This document shows positions 5,623-6,580 of a stretch of DNA of 6,580 bases, one piece after another. Origin of the DNA: a bacterium (lineage in GTDB: Bacteria; Spirochaetota; UBA4802; UBA5550); the NCBI GenBank assembly GCA_024224995.1, contig JAAENB010000389.1:1-6580 (forward strand), read 5' to 3'. The notes below the pieces were generated by a model. It did no database searches, was not told the origin of the DNA, and was given only the letters and a program-made list of their open reading frames with translations. The position numbers and the translations under genes are program-made. Position 1 is the stretch's first letter. Each line of letters begins with the position of its first letter.

Positions 5623-5665
5623 CCGGAAAAGCCTCATCTCTCCCCAGAGATGGGGCTTTTCTTTT
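5593..5665 (+). ncRNA. Candidate short + strand RNA, antisense to the 81-aa gene leader
   Basis: A short transcript of about 70 bases is predicted between the TTGACA-bearing promoter and the terminator hairpin. No coding gene on the plus strand lies between 3835 and this terminator, so a plus-directed terminator with a good T-tract needs another explanation. Such an RNA would be complementary to the 5' leader of the 81-aa mRNA. There is no match to a family I know. The alternative is that the hairpin serves minus-strand transcripts only. Confidence 0.28.
5627..5665. terminator. Strong Rho-independent terminator (15-bp stem)
   Basis: AAAAGCCTCATCTCT (5627-5641) pairs with AGAGATGGGGCTTTT (5646-5660) with one G-T wobble and a CCCC loop. 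On the plus strand it runs into TTTTCTTTT, the ideal layout. On the minus strand the stem ends in CTTTT before CCGGG, so it could also act there as a leader terminator (attenuator) ahead of the 81-aa gene, about 100 bp before its start codon. Confidence 0.8.
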
Positions 5666-5717
5666 GGTACAAAATAGTTGTATTGCGAAACCAGCTTCCC
5701 CAAAACAACTAAACACA

Positions 5718-5728
5718 ACTTAACTATA
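5718..5728. promoter_or_regulatory. Second copy of the candidate XRE operator motif
   Basis: ACTTAACTATA matches 10 of 11 bases of ACTTAACTGTA found at 5787-5797, in the same orientation and 69 bp apart. Because it lies in the leader direction of the divergent 81-aa gene, it may be a second regulator site; the outer half of the palindrome is not conserved here. Confidence 0.4.
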
Positions 5729-5775
5729 CAGACATACATTTCAAGCACTTTTTAGCCTTAAACATAAAAAAAATA

Positions 5776-5804
5776 TTGCTTTTTACACTTAACTGTATTA
5801 TATT
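5776..5804 (+). promoter_or_regulatory. Candidate promoter of the XRE regulator gene
   Basis: TTGCTT (5776-5781) and TATATT (5799-5804) are separated by exactly 17 bases and lie about 36 bases upstream of the ATG at 5840. TTTACA (5782-5787) with TATATA (5806-5811) is a second choice. On the opposite strand TATAAT (5802-5797) is a perfect -10 that could serve the divergent 81-aa gene, though its -35 is poor. Confidence 0.5.
5784..5797. promoter_or_regulatory. Near-palindromic operator TACACTTAACTGTA
   Basis: The 14-mer fits TACA-N-TTAA-N-TGTA, a palindrome apart from one symmetric pair of positions. It sits precisely between the -35 and -10 of the XRE gene promoter and touches the opposing TATAAT. 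This is the expected placement for autorepression by the XRE protein. Binding is inferred. Confidence 0.5.
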
Positions 5805-5839
5805 TTATATACACATCCAACAAAAACGGGAATATTTAC

Positions 5840-6193
5840 ATGAAATTAAACGAAAAAATAACGTTTTTAAGAAAAGAAAAACGCCTTTCACAGGAAAAAT
5901 TAGGCGAGCTCATTGATGTTCATCTTACTCATGTTAACAGGATGGAAAAAGGCCATTCCGCTCCATCCATTGACGTTCTTAAAAAACTCATGAGCGCCTT
6001 TGAGGTTTCCGCTGATTATCTTCTTAATGATGACGCCGACTCGCCCGAGGTCCATATTGAAGATAAAAGCCTTGCTGATAAGATCCGGCTTATTGATACG
6101 CTGGATGAGAAAGATAAGGCGGCGCTGGTTCAGGTTATTGATACCATGCTTACGAAGCAGAAGATGCGGACGCTGCTGGAGATGAAGGGGTAA
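5840..6193 (+). CDS. XRE-family (Cro/CI-type) transcriptional regulator
   Basis: A 117-residue repressor-like protein. Residues 7-61 are a Cro/CI helix-turn-helix. LRKEKRLSQEKLGELIDV carries helices 1 and 2, HLTHVNRMEKG (28-38) is the recognition helix region, and APSIDVLKKLMSAFEVSADYLL completes the five-helix domain. After an acidic linker (NDDADSPEVHIED, 63-75) comes a helical tail (SLADKIRLIDTLDEKDKAALVQVIDTMLTKQKMRTLL, 77-113), a common C-terminal arrangement probably used for dimerisation. The ribosome site is weak (GGGA eight bases from the ATG), which suits a low-level repressor. It is divergent from the 81-aa gene, and its own promoter has a palindrome between the boxes, so autorepression with control of the neighbour is likely. 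There is no peptidase domain, so it is not a LexA or ImmA-cleaved type that I can recognise. A role as a phage or plasmid remnant regulator is possible. Confidence 0.92.
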   Translation: MKLNEKITFLRKEKRLSQEKLGELIDVHLTHVNRMEKGHSAPSIDVLKKLMSAFEVSADYLLNDDADSPEVHIEDKSLADKIRLIDTLDEKDKAALVQVIDTMLTKQKMRTLLEMKG

Positions 6194-6261
6194 CGTTTAG
6201 ATTCCATCGGCCCCCCAACCCCCTTAGGGGCGCAAGAGTTTTTGGAAATGAGTCAATCTTA

Positions 6262-6286
6262 GCCCGGGGTTTTAGCCCCATAGGGC
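6262..6286. repeat. Hairpin GCCC-GGGG/CCCC-GGGC
   Basis: GGGG (6266-6269) pairs with CCCC (6276-6279) around TTTTAG. The outer GCCC (6262-6265) pairs with GGGC (6283-6286) across a 3-base ATA bulge. Its sequence recurs inverted at the right end of the cluster. Confidence 0.55.
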
Positions 6287-6347
6287 AGCAGAGCATAACC
6301 CCGGATAATATCTTCCGGTAGAAGGCTCTGTTTATAAATAAGTTCAC

Positions 6348-6411
6348 CAGGGTGATGGGTTTTCTCATAGCGTGGGGCTTCCAGCCCCTCGTTATGATGA
6401 AGCTGGCCCTG
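6348..6411. repeat. Long palindrome with 19-position stem
   Basis: 6361-6379 pairs with 6383-6401 around the loop TCC. The inner GGGGCT/AGCCCC is perfect, and the full stem has 15 Watson-Crick pairs, two wobbles and two mismatches. Outside it, CAGGG (6348-6352) faces CCCTG (6407-6411). This could form a cruciform or a stable RNA hairpin. Confidence 0.7.
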
Positions 6412-6441
6412 TTTAATAAGAGTTTCTTAAGAGTGCGCCCC

Positions 6442-6456
6442 CTGCGAAGCAGGGAA
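6442..6456. repeat. Hairpin CCCTGC-GAA-GCAGGG
   Basis: A perfect 6-bp stem with a GAA loop inside the first copy of the GTGCGCCCCCTGCGA module. Confidence 0.65.
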
Positions 6457-6507
6457 AAATACGGAAGAAACTGCGGTTTACAATGGGCCAATTCCATCGG
6501 GGTGCGA

Positions 6508-6520
6508 CCCCTGCGAGGGG
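6508..6520. repeat. Hairpin CCCCT-GCG-AGGGG
   Basis: A perfect 5-bp stem inside the second copy of the GTGCG.CCCCTGCGA module. The left arm matches the 6442-6456 hairpin, but the right arm differs and is still complementary, a sign of compensating change or of separate origin. Confidence 0.6.
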
Positions 6521-6545
6521 ATTTAGACCGGGGCTCTGTTCTGCT

Positions 6546-6566
6546 CCCGGGGTTAAAAACCCCGGG
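6546..6566. repeat. Perfect 9-bp hairpin CCCGGGGTT/AACCCCGGG
   Basis: CCCGGGGTT (6546-6554) and AACCCCGGG (6558-6566) flank AAA. It is the rightmost hairpin in the window and contains the inverted copy of the TAGCCCGGGGTTTT module. Confidence 0.75.
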
Positions 6567-6580
6567 CTACATGACTACAC

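Larger units (their letters stand above)
6197..6580. repeat. Noncoding cluster of GC-rich palindromic dispersed-repeat modules
   Basis: This stretch of almost 390 bases has no credible gene. ATTCCATCGG occurs at 6201 and 6491. GTGCG(C/A)CCCCTGCGA occurs at 6435-6449 and 6502-6516 with one mismatch. TAGCCCGGGGTTTT occurs at 6260-6273 and, inverted, at 6556-6569. Both inverted copies are followed by CCCC and then GCAGA. Five GC-rich hairpins are embedded and listed separately. The composition (runs of G and C in an AT-rich setting) and modular duplication are typical of dispersed palindromic repeat clusters. The cluster may continue past the window. Confidence 0.7.

Noticed and set aside
5554..5748. 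64-codon minus-strand frame with a GTG start in the XRE/81-aa spacer
   Set aside because: It runs straight through the terminator hairpin and inverted repeat, has no good ribosome site, and its sequence is a by-product of these palindromes.
5282..6193. Type II toxin-antitoxin operon
   Set aside because: The genes are divergent rather than in one operon, and the 81-aa protein shows no motif of a known toxin such as HigB or RelE.
6150..6497. 115-codon minus-strand frame over the end of the XRE gene and the palindrome cluster
   Set aside because: The translation is rich in Arg/Pro and Leu/Lys as expected for GC-rich palindromes read through, it overlaps the real XRE gene, and no ribosome site is seen.

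Overview
The window is a moderately AT-rich bacterial segment carrying accessory genes rather than a core operon. The lipoprotein with a loose lipobox (F-M-G-C), the NHL-repeat protein, the strong purine-rich ribosome binding sites and the GC-rich palindromic repeats between AT-rich genes all suggest a Gram-negative, environmental bacterium. A spirochaete or a member of the old deltaproteobacterial groups would fit, but nothing here fixes the taxon.

Layout from left to right. Positions 1-673 (+) hold the 3' end of an NHL-repeat (beta-propeller) protein made of four exact-length 165-bp units. It converges on a lipoprotein gene (835-1671, -) with an internally duplicated coiled-coil stalk and an unrecognised C-terminal head; two hairpins lie between their ends. 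The 1672-2222 gap contains the lipoprotein's upstream region and a frameshifted relic of an FG-GAP/VCBS-type repeat. A two-TM membrane protein (2223-2750, -) follows. It is divergent from an AraC-type regulator with a GyrI-like ligand-binding domain (2945-3835, +). This regulator converges on a DUF1801 gene (3846-4244, -), which lies downstream of a second AraC/GyrI-like regulator on the same strand (4338-5201, -). The two AraC proteins share an architecture but are clearly divergent in sequence.

The right-hand third is a small regulatory neighbourhood. An 81-aa protein of unknown function (5282-5527, -) ends inside what looks like a dispersed repeat, followed by a 13-bp perfect hairpin. About 310 bp separate its start from a divergent XRE-family repressor (5840-6193, +). 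That spacer holds a long inverted repeat, a strong terminator hairpin, a perfect TTGACA box that could drive a short + strand RNA, and two copies of an ACTTAACTRTA motif. One motif copy forms a near-palindrome exactly between the -35 and -10 boxes of the XRE promoter. After the XRE gene, 6194-6580 is a noncoding cluster of GC-rich palindromes and duplicated modules.

Working together (inference): the XRE protein probably represses its own promoter and may control the leader of the divergent 81-aa gene. The AraC/GyrI-like pair probably sense small amphipathic or cationic molecules. No complete new defence or mobile system can be demonstrated. The 5528-5840 regulatory spacer is the most interesting stretch.
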